This document shows positions 17,366 through 26,000 of a stretch of 64,000 nt of DNA, piece by piece (the first letter of the stretch is position 1; each line of letters starts with the position of its first letter). Source of the stretch: Herbinix sp. GTDB taxonomy: Bacteria > Bacillota > Clostridia > Lachnospirales > Lachnospiraceae. The notes beneath the pieces were generated by a model. The model made no database searches, was not told where the DNA came from, and was given only the letters and a program-made list of their open reading frames with translations. Location of the stretch: NCBI GenBank assembly GCA_029238935.1, contig JAQZBN010000016.1, positions 1 to 64,000 on the forward strand, in the 5' to 3' direction. The position numbers and the translations under genes were made by a program.

Positions 17366-17394
17366 TAGAAAGGTGCCCGGACAATTCTTCTGCA
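17347..17394 (+). promoter_or_regulatory. Leader hairpin before the sugar-binding lipoprotein gene
   Basis: TGCAGAAGAA at 17347-17356 pairs perfectly with TTCTTCTGCA at 17385-17394 across 28 bases. No T run follows, so it is more likely an mRNA stabilising or processing element than a terminator. It overlaps the end of the possible leader peptide. Confidence 0.45.
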
Positions 17395-17459
17395 ATTACT
17401 AAGGGCAATAATTGTATGATATGGTTAAAACGTATCTATAATTGTGAGGCGAGGAGATT

Positions 17460-18968
17460 ATGAAATTAAAGAAATTGATCAGTATTCTTTTGGTACTTGT
17501 AATGGTATTCAGTTTGGCTGGCTGTTCCGGTAAGAAAGATGAAGAGACCAATAACACAACTGATCCGGCAACAACAGAAGGCGATGATGCTGCTGCAGAG
17601 GATCCCACAGTAACCGAAGCTCCTGTAGAGGAAGTTTCAAATGCTCCTGAAGTTGTTGACTTAGGAGGATATGAATTTGTAGTTGCAGATGTTAATCAGA
17701 ATAGATGGTTCCCTGAAGAAGGAAGTTCTGAAGTAGCAAATGCAATCATTGAAAGAGTTAAATGGGTTGAAGATACATACAATTGTAAAATTACATTTAG
17801 ACAACATAATGAAACTGAATTTGCTGATGCGGTATTATCCGGTGATAAGTATGCAGATATTCTGATCTGCCCTACTTGGGAAATTGGTAGACACGTTGGT
17901 GCAGGAAGAATCATGGATATCAGCCAGGTTCCTGGAGTTGATATGACAAAAGATTATTGGACAGCATATAACAACACTCAGTTACTTTCCTATGGTGATA
18001 AGATTTATGGTGTTGGTGCTCCATTTGCAAGTCAAGCAGATGAAGTATTTGTAATGTTCTTTAACAAAGCAATTATCGAAGAACTCGGATTAGAAAGCCC
18101 TTATGATTTAGTTGCAAAAGATCAATGGACTTTCGAAAAATTCTTAGAATATGAAAAAGCAGCATCCAAAGATTTAAATGGTGACGGCGTTATGGACTCC
18201 AATGACCGTTACGGATTTGCAACTGGTCATGACTGGGACGTTTCTGTAGTTATGTACCTTGCATCTGGTAACAAAATCCTGAAACAAGCAGAAGATGGAT
18301 CTATTACTTATGGCGTAAATACACCTGAAGCATTTGATTCAATCAATATGATCAAACAAATGGTAGCTGTTGGCGATACTTTCTATCCAAAGCCTGAAGG
18401 TTCTGATATGGATGCTTATTGTGAAGCATTTACTCAAGGTAAAGCATTATTCTATACCTACTCCAGAGGTAGAGGCGTAGCTGATAAGATTTATGAGATG
18501 GAAGATGATTTCGGTATTGTTCCAATTCCTAAGGGAAATAACACTGATAAATATCAATGTTGGGTAAGCCATGATGCACCAAGTATGGCAGTGCCGATTA
18601 CTAATCCAGATATTGAAAAGACCGGTATTATTATTGAAGCTTTAGCTTATGCAGCACAAAAAGAAAATGATATTGCTTTTGATGAATACTGCCTAACAAA
18701 ACTTAGAGATGAAGAATCTGCTGCAATTCTTGCAGATATCAGCCAATATGCTGTATCTGACCTTTGCTTCATTGGTCAGCAAATGGTAGGCGCGATCTAT
18801 GAAGGTCTTGGTATCATCCCTAACGTATGCTTCTATGGTCCTACAACAGAAATTGCATCTGCAGTTGCTGAAGTTGAGGTTAAGGTTGAAACAGGTATTG
18901 AAGAATTTGTACAAAAAATGATGGGTACTTATGTAGCTCCAGAAGAGACAGAAACTGCAACAGATTAG
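17460..18968 (+). CDS. ABC transporter sugar-binding lipoprotein (family 1)
   Basis: A 502-residue extracellular solute-binding protein. The signal peptide ends in lipobox LAGC (Cys22), followed by an acidic Thr/Glu-rich stalk (about 25-65). The body matches family 1 binding proteins for oligosaccharides (FVMFFNKAIIEELGLESPYD; DQWTFEKFLEYEKAA). A calcium-binding-like loop DLNGDGVMDSND lies near residue 240. By context it should capture manno-oligosaccharides for one of the two downstream permease pairs. A stable hairpin follows the gene, as is common where the binding protein must outnumber its permeases. Confidence 0.92.
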   Translation: MKLKKLISILLVLVMVFSLAGCSGKKDEETNNTTDPATTEGDDAAAEDPTVTEAPVEEVSNAPEVVDLGGYEFVVADVNQNRWFPEEGSSEVANAIIERVKWVEDTYNCKITFRQHNETEFADAVLSGDKYADILICPTWEIGRHVGAGRIMDISQVPGVDMTKDYWTAYNNTQLLSYGDKIYGVGAPFASQADEVFVMFFNKAIIEELGLESPYDLVAKDQWTFEKFLEYEKAASKDLNGDGVMDSNDRYGFATGHDWDVSVVMYLASGNKILKQAEDGSITYGVNTPEAFDSINMIKQMVAVGDTFYPKPEGSDMDAYCEAFTQGKALFYTYSRGRGVADKIYEMEDDFGIVPIPKGNNTDKYQCWVSHDAPSMAVPITNPDIEKTGIIIEALAYAAQKENDIAFDEYCLTKLRDEESAAILADISQYAVSDLCFIGQQMVGAIYEGLGIIPNVCFYGPTTEIASAVAEVEVKVETGIEEFVQKMMGTYVAPEETETATD

Positions 18969-18995
18969 AAATATAAGAAATATATATAGTTTTTT

Positions 18996-19065
18996 GAAAT
19001 GTGGGATTCAAATCACTAGATGCGGGGACATACGCAGTTTAAGATAGAGGTTTGAGTCCCATTTC
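18996..19065 (+). promoter_or_regulatory. Intercistronic stem-loop between the two binding-protein genes
   Basis: The stretch 18996-19012 pairs with 19051-19065 apart from one bulged base and one G-T pair. A small inner stem TGCG/CGCA lies at 19021-19036. No T run follows, so I read it as an mRNA stabiliser or partial attenuator within the operon. Confidence 0.5.
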
Positions 19066-19170
19066 AATACAGAAAGAGGAGTTTGCAGATATATCAGGGA
19101 ATGATTGGCCGAAGAAACTTGAAATAAGTTTATAAGTTTCGTGGGAAATGTGAAACATGGGAGTGATAAC

Positions 19171-22038
19171 ATGAGACGTAATATCAAAAAGATAACGAGT
19201 GCTATTGTACTGTTTTCAATGATGTGTTCGATTGGTCTTCCTTTTTCGGGTATTAAGGGAAAGGCTGAAACTGTGGCAAACAATCAGGAAAATAGTGCAC
19301 AGGAATTTAATATAGCAGGTGCTTACAGCGAATACTTATTACAGCATAAGGACGCTGCTTCCGGAAGTGATAATCTTACATTTACAGCTGATTCGTTTAG
19401 CGAGTCAATTGGTGAAGTTGAGAAGATCACCGATACCACTAAGACCGCAGGAGTTGCAGGTGCTGTATATACCGGTGAGGATAGCAGTATTTCATGGGAA
19501 GTTACGATTTCCGAAAGCGGTATGTATAACGTTTTTATGAATTATCTTCCAGCGGAAGGTAACGGCAATGACATTGAACGAAATATTTATATCGATGGAG
19601 AAATTCCATACAGCGAGGCACAGTTCATAACTTTTACAAGAGTATATATGGAAGCGGATGAAATTAAACAAGATGCGAACGGAAATGATATTCGTCCGCA
19701 ACAAGTGGAAACACCACAATGGAGAGGTGTATATCTCTATGATGCTTCCAGATATTATAACGATCCGTTACAGTTTTATTTGGAAAAAGGGACGCATGTC
19801 ATAACAATAGAAGCAGTCCGTGAGCCTATGTATATAGGAGAAGTTAAGGTCTGCAAGGCACAAGAACTGAGTACATATGCGCAAAAAAAAGCCGAATACG
19901 AGAGCCAGGGATATAAATCAGCAACTGCTGATCCGATCAAAATACAAGCAGAGGATATGTATCAAAAATCTGATTACACATTATATCCGGTTGCAGATCG
20001 TTCTTCCTCCATTACGGAACCTCAGGATCCCGCAAAGGTTAAGTTGAATTGCATCAGTGGTGACAAATATAAGCTTCCCGGTCAGTGGATCAGCTGGAAA
20101 GTCAATGTACCAGAGGATGGGCTTTATCAGATAGCCCTTAGATATAAGCAGAGTATTTTGTCCGGCTTATACAGCAGCAGGACGTTAAGAATAGATGGAG
20201 AAATACCATTTGAGGAAGCAAAAAACTTTAACTTTACCTATGACAGCGAATGGAAAATGGATGCTCTAGGGGATGAAACAGAAGATTTTATGTTTTATCT
20301 GACTGCTGGAGAGCATGAGATTAGTATGGAGGTTACTTTAGGTGATCTGGCTTCCGTTATTGCTCAGGTAAATGACAGTCTTTTAGAGTTAAATGAGATA
20401 TACCGTAATGTATTATTAATCGTTGGTGCAGAACCGGATATCTACAGAGATTATAATTTTGAACGTCAGATTCCACAGATCATTGAGCTGATTGGTCAAC
20501 AAGCTACAGCAGTTGATAAAATCACCAAAGAGTTGGAAGGATTGGTAGGAAAAAAAGGAGAGCAAACCGTAATCCTTGATAAGCTAAGCCATCAATTAAG
20601 CAGAATGTACAAAGATCCTACAGCAATCGCTAGTAATTTTACAGCATTCAAAGATAATATCGGTAATTTGGCGAGTTGGATTCTTACGATTAGTCAACAG
20701 CCATTGTCCATTGATTATCTTTATCTTGCTCCGGTAGAGGAGAAACTTCCAAAAGCAGAAGCTGGTTTCTTTAAAGCTGCATGGTATGAAATCAAGAGCT
20801 TTGTCATGTCCTTTTTTGTAGACTATAATTCCCTTGGTTTAACCTCTGAAGTTGAAAAAGATGACCTAACAACGATTGAAGTGTGGATCACCTCTGGTAG
20901 GGATCAGGCAAACATCCTAAGACAGATGATTAATGACAGCTTCACACCGGATAGTGATATTAATGTTGAGCTAAAATTAGTTAGCCCAGGTACCTTGTTA
21001 CCTTCCGTATTGGCAGGAGAAGGACCGGACGTTTCACTTGGTAATCCGATGGGAGATCCGATCCAGTATGCAATCAGAAATGCAGTAATGAATTTGGATG
21101 ACTTAAAGGGATTTGATGAAGTAAAGGAAAGATTTCATGAAAGCTCCCTTGTTTCTTATGAATTTGATGGAGATGTATATGGTCTTCCGGAGACACAAAC
21201 CTTCCCTATGATGTTCTATCGCAAGGATATCTTCAATGAGTTAGGATTAAGTGTTCCACAGACTTGGGAAGATTTTTATGAAGTAATTGCGGTACTCCAA
21301 AGAAATAACTTAGAGATTGGTTTCCCGCAAGGTTTACCAGGAACTCAGATTTTCTTATATCAAAATGGTGGTTCCTTATATAACAAAGGCTTAACAGCTT
21401 CTACCCTTAATAATGATTCAACGATAGATGCATTCCAACAGATGATTGAGCTATTTACCACATACAAATTTCCAAGAGATTATAACTTTTCAAATCGTTT
21501 CCGTACCGGTCAGATGCCTTTGGCAATTCAAGATTATACAGAGTATAACACCTTGGTAGCATTCGCACCAGAAATCAAAGGATTATGGGGATTTGCACCT
21601 ATTCCGGGGACTATGATGGAGGATGGAACGATTGACAGAGCGGCAGCATGTAATGGAACTTGTGCTATGATCCTAAAAGGCACAGAGGAAAAGGATGCAT
21701 CCTTTGAATTCCTTACTTGGTGGACGGAGGCAGCTACCCAAGCAAGATTTGCACAAGAAATGAAATCAGTTCTTGGTAAAGCAGCAATGTATGCTACTGC
21801 AAATATGGAGGCGATCCAAAGTCTTCCTTGGACGAAAGAGGAATATAGTAACCTTCTAGAGCAGTGGAATTATATTACAGGAACTCCGGAAATCCCAGGC
21901 GGCTATTATGTATCTAGAAATGTAGGATTTGCAGCGAATGCAGCTTATAATAACGGAGATGGTGATATACTACTGGAATATGCGAAGGATACGAACGAAG
22001 AAATAACCAGAAAACGAGCAGAATTCGGTCTGGAGTAG
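19171..22038 (+). CDS. Large ABC solute-binding protein with N-terminal carbohydrate-binding-like modules
   Basis: A 955-residue exported protein, twice the usual length. A signal peptide (about 1-32) is followed by two beta-sandwich-like modules (about 60-230 and 250-400) that share a pattern: SWEV/SWKV, YNVFMNYLP/YQIALRYKQ, IDGEIPY/IDGEIPF. A helical segment (about 400-530) leads to a family 1 solute-binding domain (about 570-950; TIEVWITSGRDQANILRQMI). GGGAG seven bases upstream favours the ATG at 19171 over a GTG at 19141. It precedes the first MalF/MalG pair directly and is presumably their receptor. The double module may bind polymer before oligosaccharide capture; that is inference. 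Confidence 0.85.
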   Translation: MRRNIKKITSAIVLFSMMCSIGLPFSGIKGKAETVANNQENSAQEFNIAGAYSEYLLQHKDAASGSDNLTFTADSFSESIGEVEKITDTTKTAGVAGAVYTGEDSSISWEVTISESGMYNVFMNYLPAEGNGNDIERNIYIDGEIPYSEAQFITFTRVYMEADEIKQDANGNDIRPQQVETPQWRGVYLYDASRYYNDPLQFYLEKGTHVITIEAVREPMYIGEVKVCKAQELSTYAQKKAEYESQGYKSATADPIKIQAEDMYQKSDYTLYPVADRSSSITEPQDPAKVKLNCISGDKYKLPGQWISWKVNVPEDGLYQIALRYKQSILSGLYSSRTLRIDGEIPFEEAKNFNFTYDSEWKMDALGDETEDFMFYLTAGEHEISMEVTLGDLASVIAQVNDSLLELNEIYRNVLLIVGAEPDIYRDYNFERQIPQIIELIGQQATAVDKITKELEGLVGKKGEQTVILDKLSHQLSRMYKDPTAIASNFTAFKDNIGNLASWILTISQQPLSIDYLYLAPVEEKLPKAEAGFFKAAWYEIKSFVMSFFVDYNSLGLTSEVEKDDLTTIEVWITSGRDQANILRQMINDSFTPDSDINVELKLVSPGTLLPSVLAGEGPDVSLGNPMGDPIQYAIRNAVMNLDDLKGFDEVKERFHESSLVSYEFDGDVYGLPETQTFPMMFYRKDIFNELGLSVPQTWEDFYEVIAVLQRNNLEIGFPQGLPGTQIFLYQNGGSLYNKGLTASTLNNDSTIDAFQQMIELFTTYKFPRDYNFSNRFRTGQMPLAIQDYTEYNTLVAFAPEIKGLWGFAPIPGTMMEDGTIDRAAACNGTCAMILKGTEEKDASFEFLTWWTEAATQARFAQEMKSVLGKAAMYATANMEAIQSLPWTKEEYSNLLEQWNYITGTPEIPGGYYVSRNVGFAANAAYNNGDGDILLEYAKDTNEEITRKRAEFGLE

Positions 22039-22053
22039 TAGGGAGGAAATAAG

Positions 22054-22962
22054 TTGAAACGTAACAAGATATCAAAACTACTGTATGAGATAAAGCGTAG
22101 TAAAACCAGTTATTTGTTCGTAGCTCCATATATGATACTGTTTTTCTGCTTTACAGCGTTACCGGTTATCATAGCAATGTACTTAAGCTTTACCTCATTT
22201 AATATTATTGAACCACCGGAATTTGTCGGATTGGCAAACTATGTGAGATTATTTTTATCTGATAATATCTTCATGGATGCCATTGGTAATACCTTTATTA
22301 TGGCGGTTATCATAGGACCAATCGGTTATCTCATATGTTTATTTCTTGCATGGATGATAAACGAGCTCCCACGAACTTTAAGAACGATTTTGACCTTAAT
22401 CTTTTACGCACCATCGATTTCAGGTAACGTATATTTTATTTTCCAATATCTCTTTAGTAATGACTCCCAGGGTTATTTTAATGCTTTATTAATAAAATAC
22501 GGAATTATCCAAGGGCCAATACTCTGGTTCCAAAATGAAAAATATATGATGCCTCTGATCGTAGGAATAGCGATATGGACAAGTGTTGGTACTACCTTCC
22601 TTTCCTTCATCGCAGGTCTACAAGGAATACCGGCGCATCTGTATGAAGCAGCTGCGATCGATGGTATTAAAAACCGCTGGCAGGAATTATGGTATGTAAC
22701 GTTACCTTCCATGAAACCTCAGTTAATGTTCGGTGCGGTTATGAGTATTACAGGAGCATTTGGTGTAGGTGGTATTGTAACTGCTCTATGCGGACTTCCA
22801 TCCACCAATTATGCAGTTCATACTATATTCAATCACCTGGAAGATTATGGTAGTGTCCGGTTTGAGATGGGTTATGCCTCAGCCATTGCTACAATATTAT
22901 TCCTGATAATGATTGTATCCAACAAACTAATTCAAAAGGTTATTTCTAAGGTAGGTGAGTAA
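22054..22962 (+). CDS. Carbohydrate ABC transporter permease, MalF type (first pair)
   Basis: A 302-residue inner-membrane permease with six predicted helices. The ATPase-docking EAA loop YEAAAIDGIKN starts at residue 197. TTG is the start codon, preceded by GGAGG seven bases upstream. It pairs with the next gene, two bases on, to form the channel. No ATPase gene is in the locus, so a shared MsmK/MsmX-type ATPase encoded elsewhere is expected. Confidence 0.93.
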   Translation: MKRNKISKLLYEIKRSKTSYLFVAPYMILFFCFTALPVIIAMYLSFTSFNIIEPPEFVGLANYVRLFLSDNIFMDAIGNTFIMAVIIGPIGYLICLFLAWMINELPRTLRTILTLIFYAPSISGNVYFIFQYLFSNDSQGYFNALLIKYGIIQGPILWFQNEKYMMPLIVGIAIWTSVGTTFLSFIAGLQGIPAHLYEAAAIDGIKNRWQELWYVTLPSMKPQLMFGAVMSITGAFGVGGIVTALCGLPSTNYAVHTIFNHLEDYGSVRFEMGYASAIATILFLIMIVSNKLIQKVISKVGE

Positions 22963-22964
22963 AT

Positions 22965-23849
22965 ATGAAAAACAAGAAGAAAAAAATAAAACTTTCGAGA
23001 CATACGAGAGGTGTCAAACGTTCTTATTTTGTGGACTTCGGTATTTATTTCATTCTGCTTTTGTTCGGTGTTATCATGGCACTACCGTTAGTTTATGCAA
23101 TCTGTAATTCGATAAAGCCATTGGAAGAGTTTTTCTATTTTCCGCCAAGATTGTTTGTTGTAAATCCGACATTTAAGAATTTTAAAGATTTATTCCATTT
23201 AATGTCTAATTCTTGGGTTCCATTTAGCCGGTACATATTCAATACAGTATTCATCACGACGGTTGGTACTGCAGGACATGTTTTCATAGCCTCACTATGT
23301 GCTTATGCAATGTCAAAGCACAAGTTCCCAGGTCAGAATGTCTTGTTTGGTATGGTAGTCCTGTCTTTAATGTTTAGTGGAGCGGTAACCTCCATACCAA
23401 GCTTTTTAGTTTACACCAAGTTAGGCTGGATTGATTCTTATAAATCCATTATAATTCCTGCATTTGCTTCCTCCTTAGGTTTATACCTGATGAAACAGTT
23501 TATGGATCAAATGATACCGGATGAAATCTTAGAATCAGCGAGAATTGACGGTGCGAAAGAGATTTTCGTATTTTGGCGTATAGCCATGCCGATGGTAAAG
23601 CCAGCATGGTTAACCTTAATCATGTTTTCTGTTCAGGGATTATGGGGAATTGGTTCCAGTATTTATATTAGAAGCGAGGATCTCAAAACTCTGAATTATG
23701 CACTTTCCCAAATTATGAGCGGCGGTATTGCTCGTGCAGGTGCAGCCGCAGCAGCACAGGTATTGATGATGGTTGTTCCTATCCTTATCTTCCTGTTTAC
23801 GCAGTCTAATATCATCGAGACCATGTCGACATCAGGCATGAAAGATTAA
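22965..23849 (+). CDS. Carbohydrate ABC transporter permease, MalG type (first pair)
   Basis: A 294-residue permease with six predicted helices. The N-terminus is strongly basic (KNKKKKIKLSRHTRGVKRS). The EAA loop LESARIDGAKE covers residues 189-199. It starts two bases after the MalF-type gene and is followed at 18 bases by the NHL-Yip1 gene, so all three are one transcript. Confidence 0.93.
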   Translation: MKNKKKKIKLSRHTRGVKRSYFVDFGIYFILLLFGVIMALPLVYAICNSIKPLEEFFYFPPRLFVVNPTFKNFKDLFHLMSNSWVPFSRYIFNTVFITTVGTAGHVFIASLCAYAMSKHKFPGQNVLFGMVVLSLMFSGAVTSIPSFLVYTKLGWIDSYKSIIIPAFASSLGLYLMKQFMDQMIPDEILESARIDGAKEIFVFWRIAMPMVKPAWLTLIMFSVQGLWGIGSSIYIRSEDLKTLNYALSQIMSGGIARAGAAAAAQVLMMVVPILIFLFTQSNIIETMSTSGMKD

Positions 23850-23867
23850 TAGGGGAGGGTAAATGTG

Positions 23868-25988
23868 ATGCTTAAAAAGAAAAAGATTTTTCTGCTTATT
23901 GCTTTTTTGCTATTGATTACACAGTTTGGCGTAAGTTCAGAAGCGTTAGCAGCAGTACCATACGAAACCTATACATACGATGCATGGGGAGAGTATTTGC
24001 TTTCTCCTCATGCTTATGTGCCGGAGACGACCATAAGTACGAAAAGCCTAGGACTTACGGGAGAAACCTTGTCATCGCCAAATGATATCGTAACAGATAC
24101 ACAAGGAAATATATATATTGCAGATACCGGAAACAGTAGAATTTTAGTGGTAGATAAAAATTATCAGTTAGTAAAAATTATTAGCAGTTTTAAAGATAGC
24201 GAAGGAACAGATCAGACATTTAACCAGCCTGGAGGTATCTATGTAACTGACGAAGGACATCTCTATATTGCCGATTCAAAGAATGGCAGAATTGTCATCT
24301 TAGATGCTGAGGGTAACTGTCTAGATATCCTCGAGGCTCCATCCTCTGATGTTTTACAGGGATTGATTTATGAACCTTCTGCTTTAGTTGTTGATAATTA
24401 TGAAAGAATTTACGTTATTGCAAAAAGCACGAACATGGGTGTTATATCTCTGGAAGCTGATGGAAACTTTGCAGGCTTTATCGGTGCAGAGAAAACACAG
24501 GGAAGTTTTTCGGATATTATTTCCGATTTATTTAAAACCGACGCTCAGAAAGCAAGATCAAGACAGAATGTTCCAACAGAGTATAACAATATAGCAATCG
24601 ATTCAGCGGGCTTCTCCTACGTTACCTCAAGTGCACTTGATACATGGGCTCAATATTCATCTATGATGAATAATGATAAGTCTGCTACACCGATTAAAAA
24701 ATTAAACCCAGCAGGTGTGGATGTTTTACGTCGCAATGGGCCGTTCGGTCAAGGCGGCGATATGTATTGGCAAAATGATGTATCCAGATTCATTGATGTA
24801 ACCATTGGTGAAGATGGTACCTATAGTTTGTTGGATGCCACCAATAGCAGAGTGTTTACTTATGATTACAATGGTAATTTACTTTATGTATTCGGCGGAT
24901 CGGGAACTCAGATTGGTGTATTCCAGAAGCCAGTTGCTCTTTGCTATCAAGGAAATAATATCTTAGTATTGGATGCAAATACCGGTGTTGTAACAGTTTA
25001 TTCACGAACTGAGTATGGTGATAGCATTGGTCTTGCATTAAAACTTCAGAATAATCGTAAGTATACCGAATCAGCAGAACAGTGGACAAAAGTATTGGAG
25101 ATGAATTCCAACTATGACCAGGCTTATACCGGTGTTGCTTCTTCGAATATGCGTCTGGAGCAATACAAAGATGCCATGAAAAATTATAAGCTAAGCCATA
25201 ACCTGAGTGGTTATAGAAAAGCATTCACAGAATATAGAAAAGAATTAATTGCAGATTATTTTCTACTTATTCCGGTTGGGTTTATCTTAATTCTATTGGT
25301 ATTAGGCTTTATTACTAAGAAAGTTAAAAAAGTTAATGAAGCTGGCTGGTCAAAACATGGCAAGCGAACCATCAAAGAAGAATTATGTTATGCCTATTAT
25401 ACGATGTTCCATCCCTTTGACGGTTATTATGAACTAAAACGTGATCATAGAGGCGGCATGAGAGGAGCACTTATAATATTTGCTCTGGCAATATTTAACT
25501 ATTTATTTAAGCAGTTTGCTAGTGGATATATTGTTACAGGATCTGAATGGAGGATGATCAGTCTATATGATGCTTTCATGTCAGTTGGTTTCATTGTTAT
25601 CCTATGGACGATAGCAAATTGGGCTCTTACCACCTTAATGGATGGGAAAGGAAAAATGCGTGATATATTCATAGCTACCTGCTATTCCCTAGCCCCTATT
25701 GTACTACTTGGAATCCCTGCTACGATTTTATCAAACTTTGTAACGGAAAGTGAAATTCAATTTGTTGATTTTATGAATTCATTTGGATTATATTGGGCAA
25801 TATTTTTAATTTTCTTCGGAATACTTACAACCAATGAATACAGTTTGACTAAGAACGCGGTGACAACTGTGCTATCACTGATTGGAATGGGATTTATCGC
25901 TTTCATCGGCATTCTATTTATCAATGTAATAAGCAAGATGTGGGAATTCGGCAGTACGATTGTTAACGAAATTATTTACAGAATTTAA
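23868..25988 (+). CDS. NHL beta-propeller / TPR / Yip1-type membrane protein
   Basis: A 706-residue exported and membrane-embedded protein of unknown function. A signal peptide ends near residue 30 (SEALAA). NHL repeats follow (about 60-390), with DTQGNIYIADTGNSRI and DEGHLYIADSKNGRI as clear copies. A TPR-like pair of helices (about 400-450) leads to one membrane helix (about 465-485), a cytosolic link and a Yip1-type domain with about five helices (about 530-705). GGGAGGG lies eight bases before the ATG; a GTG three bases earlier is possible. Lying between permease and DUF5696 genes, it may organise an uptake complex. That is inference only. Confidence 0.8.
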   Translation: MLKKKKIFLLIAFLLLITQFGVSSEALAAVPYETYTYDAWGEYLLSPHAYVPETTISTKSLGLTGETLSSPNDIVTDTQGNIYIADTGNSRILVVDKNYQLVKIISSFKDSEGTDQTFNQPGGIYVTDEGHLYIADSKNGRIVILDAEGNCLDILEAPSSDVLQGLIYEPSALVVDNYERIYVIAKSTNMGVISLEADGNFAGFIGAEKTQGSFSDIISDLFKTDAQKARSRQNVPTEYNNIAIDSAGFSYVTSSALDTWAQYSSMMNNDKSATPIKKLNPAGVDVLRRNGPFGQGGDMYWQNDVSRFIDVTIGEDGTYSLLDATNSRVFTYDYNGNLLYVFGGSGTQIGVFQKPVALCYQGNNILVLDANTGVVTVYSRTEYGDSIGLALKLQNNRKYTESAEQWTKVLEMNSNYDQAYTGVASSNMRLEQYKDAMKNYKLSHNLSGYRKAFTEYRKELIADYFLLIPVGFILILLVLGFITKKVKKVNEAGWSKHGKRTIKEELCYAYYTMFHPFDGYYELKRDHRGGMRGALIIFALAIFNYLFKQFASGYIVTGSEWRMISLYDAFMSVGFIVILWTIANWALTTLMDGKGKMRDIFIATCYSLAPIVLLGIPATILSNFVTESEIQFVDFMNSFGLYWAIFLIFFGILTTNEYSLTKNAVTTVLSLIGMGFIAFIGILFINVISKMWEFGSTIVNEIIYRI

Positions 25989-26000
25989 GGGAGTGAATAT

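Larger units (their letters stand above)
17007..17459. other. Long leader region upstream of the sugar-binding lipoprotein
   Basis: No conventional gene. It contains a promoter at 17161, two copies of a GGGTACATGG element in opposite orientation, a ribosome site with a possible 35-codon reading frame, and a 10-bp stem just before the binding-protein gene. No clear terminator for the CBM6 lipoprotein gene is visible, so readthrough is possible. Confidence 0.6.

Noticed and set aside
17347-17394. Transcription terminator between promoter and binding-protein gene
   Set aside because: The stem is good but is followed by ATTACTAAGG rather than a T run, so it was kept only as a leader hairpin.
18178-18213. 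Dockerin repeat in the sugar-binding lipoprotein
   Set aside because: One DLNGDGVMDSND calcium-like loop alone does not make a dockerin, which needs two repeats; such loops are common in family 1 binding proteins.
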